Positions 4,185-5,428 of a stretch of DNA of 5,428 nt are shown piece by piece (the stretch's first letter is position 1; every line of letters begins with the position of its first letter). Position numbers and translations under genes: made by a program. This DNA comes from an uncultured Collinsella sp. (GTDB taxonomy: Bacteria > Actinomycetota > Coriobacteriia > Coriobacteriales > Coriobacteriaceae). Location: contig USEF01000116.1 of the NCBI GenBank assembly GCA_900553475.1, positions 1-5,428 of the forward strand, written 5' to 3'. A model generated the notes under the pieces. That model searched no databases, had not been told where the DNA came from, and worked only from the letters and a program-made list of their open reading frames with translations.

Positions 4185-5428
4185 TTACTCCACCGGCTTG
4201 AAGATGGTGGACTGACCGAAGACGCTGCGGATGAGGGCCTTGGCCTCGTCCTCGGTCTGCGGGATGCTCGGGGCTGCGCCCTGATGGCCGAAGGGGCTGC
4301 CAGCACCGGGATTGGATTCCCAGGGAGCGGCGGGGACGTCGTCGTTTGCAGAGGCTGCGGGTGCCACAGCAGCGGCCTTGGTCGCGGACGCCGCACCCGG
4401 CACGTCGAACGGGGGCAGATTGTCCCCGCCGGCATCGGCAGCAAAACCACCGACCATAGCATCGTCGTAGGGCACCTGCTCGGATTCCCATGGCGCAGCC
4501 TGCGCAGGCGGCTGAGCCATGGGGACGGACGCGCGCTCGGGCGCTCGGGGCGCGGGCTCGGTCGGGAGCTTGCCCGTGGCAGGAGCACCGGCAGGGTTGT
4601 CGGAGCGCAGCCAAGGGGCCTTGGCCAGATCGGATGACTTGGGCGCAGGCGCGGCAGCGGACTTGGGCGCGGGGATCGGAGCAGCCGGTTTGGGCGCAGC
4701 GGGTTCAGGCGCCGACGGGGTCGGTGCCGCTACCGGCGCCGCTTTTGGCTGCGTCGCGCTGGCGCTCGAGGATGCAGGGGGCACCGAGGACACGGGTTGC
4801 GGGTCCGCAGATACCGCAGCCCGTGCAGATGGAGAATGCTCCTCATGTTGAGGAGCCGGCGTGCCACCCCCATCCAGGACATAGTCGACGGTACGACGAC
4901 CGAAGACCGCGCAGACCGTCGGCAGGACCACCGACTGCGTATCGGCGCGACCGAGCATCTTGATGGCAAAAGTCGAACCCGCGGGGAACGAGACCGTGAG
5001 CTTGGAGCCGTCGTCGGCCGTGGCGCGGGCGTTGAGCAAAAGCCCTGCGTAGGAGGCCTGACGAGCCTTGACGCGCTCGACGACCTCGGCCCATTTGCGC
5101 TGGAGCTCGCCGGCGTCCTCAACCGCGGGGGTCTCGGCAGCACCGGCGGCGGCAACCTGGGCGGCGTTGTTGGGCTTGGACACCGACACGGTCGATGCAG
5201 CAGGCGCGGAAGCCGGAGCCGCAACGGGCTGAGGTGCAGGCGTTACAGGTCTGGGCGCCGGCGCAGGAGCCGCGGACTTGGTCGCAGGCTGGGCAGCCGG
5301 AACAGCAGCGCCGCGGTCCCAAGGCATACCGCCCTGGCGCGCGGACGTAGCAGCGGGGGCAGCGGATGCCACCGGAGCGGCAGCACGAGCGCCCGAAATG
5401 AGCGTCGGCTGTTGGGCAGCAGCGGGGA
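4185..5428 (-). CDS. dnaX: DNA polymerase III subunit gamma/tau, C-terminal part
   Basis: DnaX is the clamp-loader ATPase subunit that loads the sliding clamp and organises the replicase. The window shows its last 413 residues; the ATPase part lies beyond the right edge and the frame is open to the edge. Counted from the first whole codon, residues 1-107 are an Ala/Pro-rich linker. Residues 108-185 form the folded DnaX C-terminal domain (LQRKWAEVVERVKARQ, then LLLNARAT, KLTVSFP and TFAIKML). Residues 186-385 are a second long Ala/Pro/Ser linker. The end carries a helical motif with EAKALIRSVFG, like the terminal A..LFG motif of other DnaX proteins. Pro-Trp motifs recur at W36, W272, W313 and W369. 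GTG at 5372 is an internal codon, not the start. No A-rich slippery site for a gamma/tau frameshift is visible in this part. Confidence 0.92.
   Translation of the reverse strand, partial: PAAAQQPTLISGARAAAPVASAAPAATSARQGGMPWDRGAAVPAAQPATKSAAPAPAPRPVTPAPQPVAAPASAPAASTVSVSKPNNAAQVAAAGAAETPAVEDAGELQRKWAEVVERVKARQASYAGLLLNARATADDGSKLTVSFPAGSTFAIKMLGRADTQSVVLPTVCAVFGRRTVDYVLDGGGTPAPQHEEHSPSARAAVSADPQPVSSVPPASSSASATQPKAAPVAAPTPSAPEPAAPKPAAPIPAPKSAAAPAPKSSDLAKAPWLRSDNPAGAPATGKLPTEPAPRAPERASVPMAQPPAQAAPWESEQVPYDDAMVGGFAADAGGDNLPPFDVPGAASATKAAAVAPAASANDDVPAAPWESNPGAGSPFGHQGAAPSIPQTEDEAKALIRSVFGQSTIFKPVE

Noticed and set aside
5370..5372. GTG at 5372 as a gene start
   Set aside because: The frame stays open to the window edge with the same Ala/Pro-rich composition, and the DnaX ATPase domain must lie upstream.
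4185..5428. Programmed frameshift in dnaX producing a short gamma form
   Set aside because: No A-rich slippery heptamer occurs in the visible part; the upstream part of the gene could not be inspected.

Overview
The window looks like chromosomal DNA from a GC-rich actinomycete-type bacterium. Coriobacteriia (Collinsella or a relative) is my best guess. It rests on protein style, GC bias and the dnaX-ybaB-recR neighbourhood, not on a database match. Five of the six genes lie on the minus strand, so the window is best read from right to left.

Right to left: the C-terminal 413 residues of DnaX (DNA polymerase III gamma/tau; 5' end outside the window) end at 4185. A small plus-strand gene (3690-4163) for an unrecognised single-pass membrane protein converges on the dnaX end and is divergent from ybaB. 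A 340-bp, partly AT-rich intergenic region (3350-3689) follows, with putative promoters facing both ways, a nested palindrome and two hairpins. Next are ybaB/ebfC (3029-3349) and recR (2419-3015), which form a pair. A 245-bp gap (2174-2418) holds two hairpins and two short palindromes. It is followed by a 301-residue membrane-anchored or secreted protein with a Ser/Gly linker (1268-2173). The stop codon of that gene overlaps, as ATGA, the start of a Hanks-type protein kinase (1-1271) whose 3' end leaves the window.

There are two functional blocks. The first is replication and repair: DnaX (clamp-loader/polymerase organiser), YbaB (nucleoid-associated DNA binder) and RecR (RecFOR recombination mediator), a widely conserved gene order that is interrupted here by the opposite-strand membrane-protein gene. 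The second is a likely signalling pair: an exported or anchored protein of unknown function translationally coupled to a kinase with an HRDIS-type catalytic loop.

The less ordinary points are the HRDxK lysine-to-serine kinase coupled to an orphan surface protein, a terminator-like hairpin just before the ribosome binding site of that surface-protein gene, the inserted orphan gene with its concentric palindrome, and the repeated Pro-Trp motifs in the DnaX tail. I see no mobile element, CRISPR array, tRNA or rRNA.
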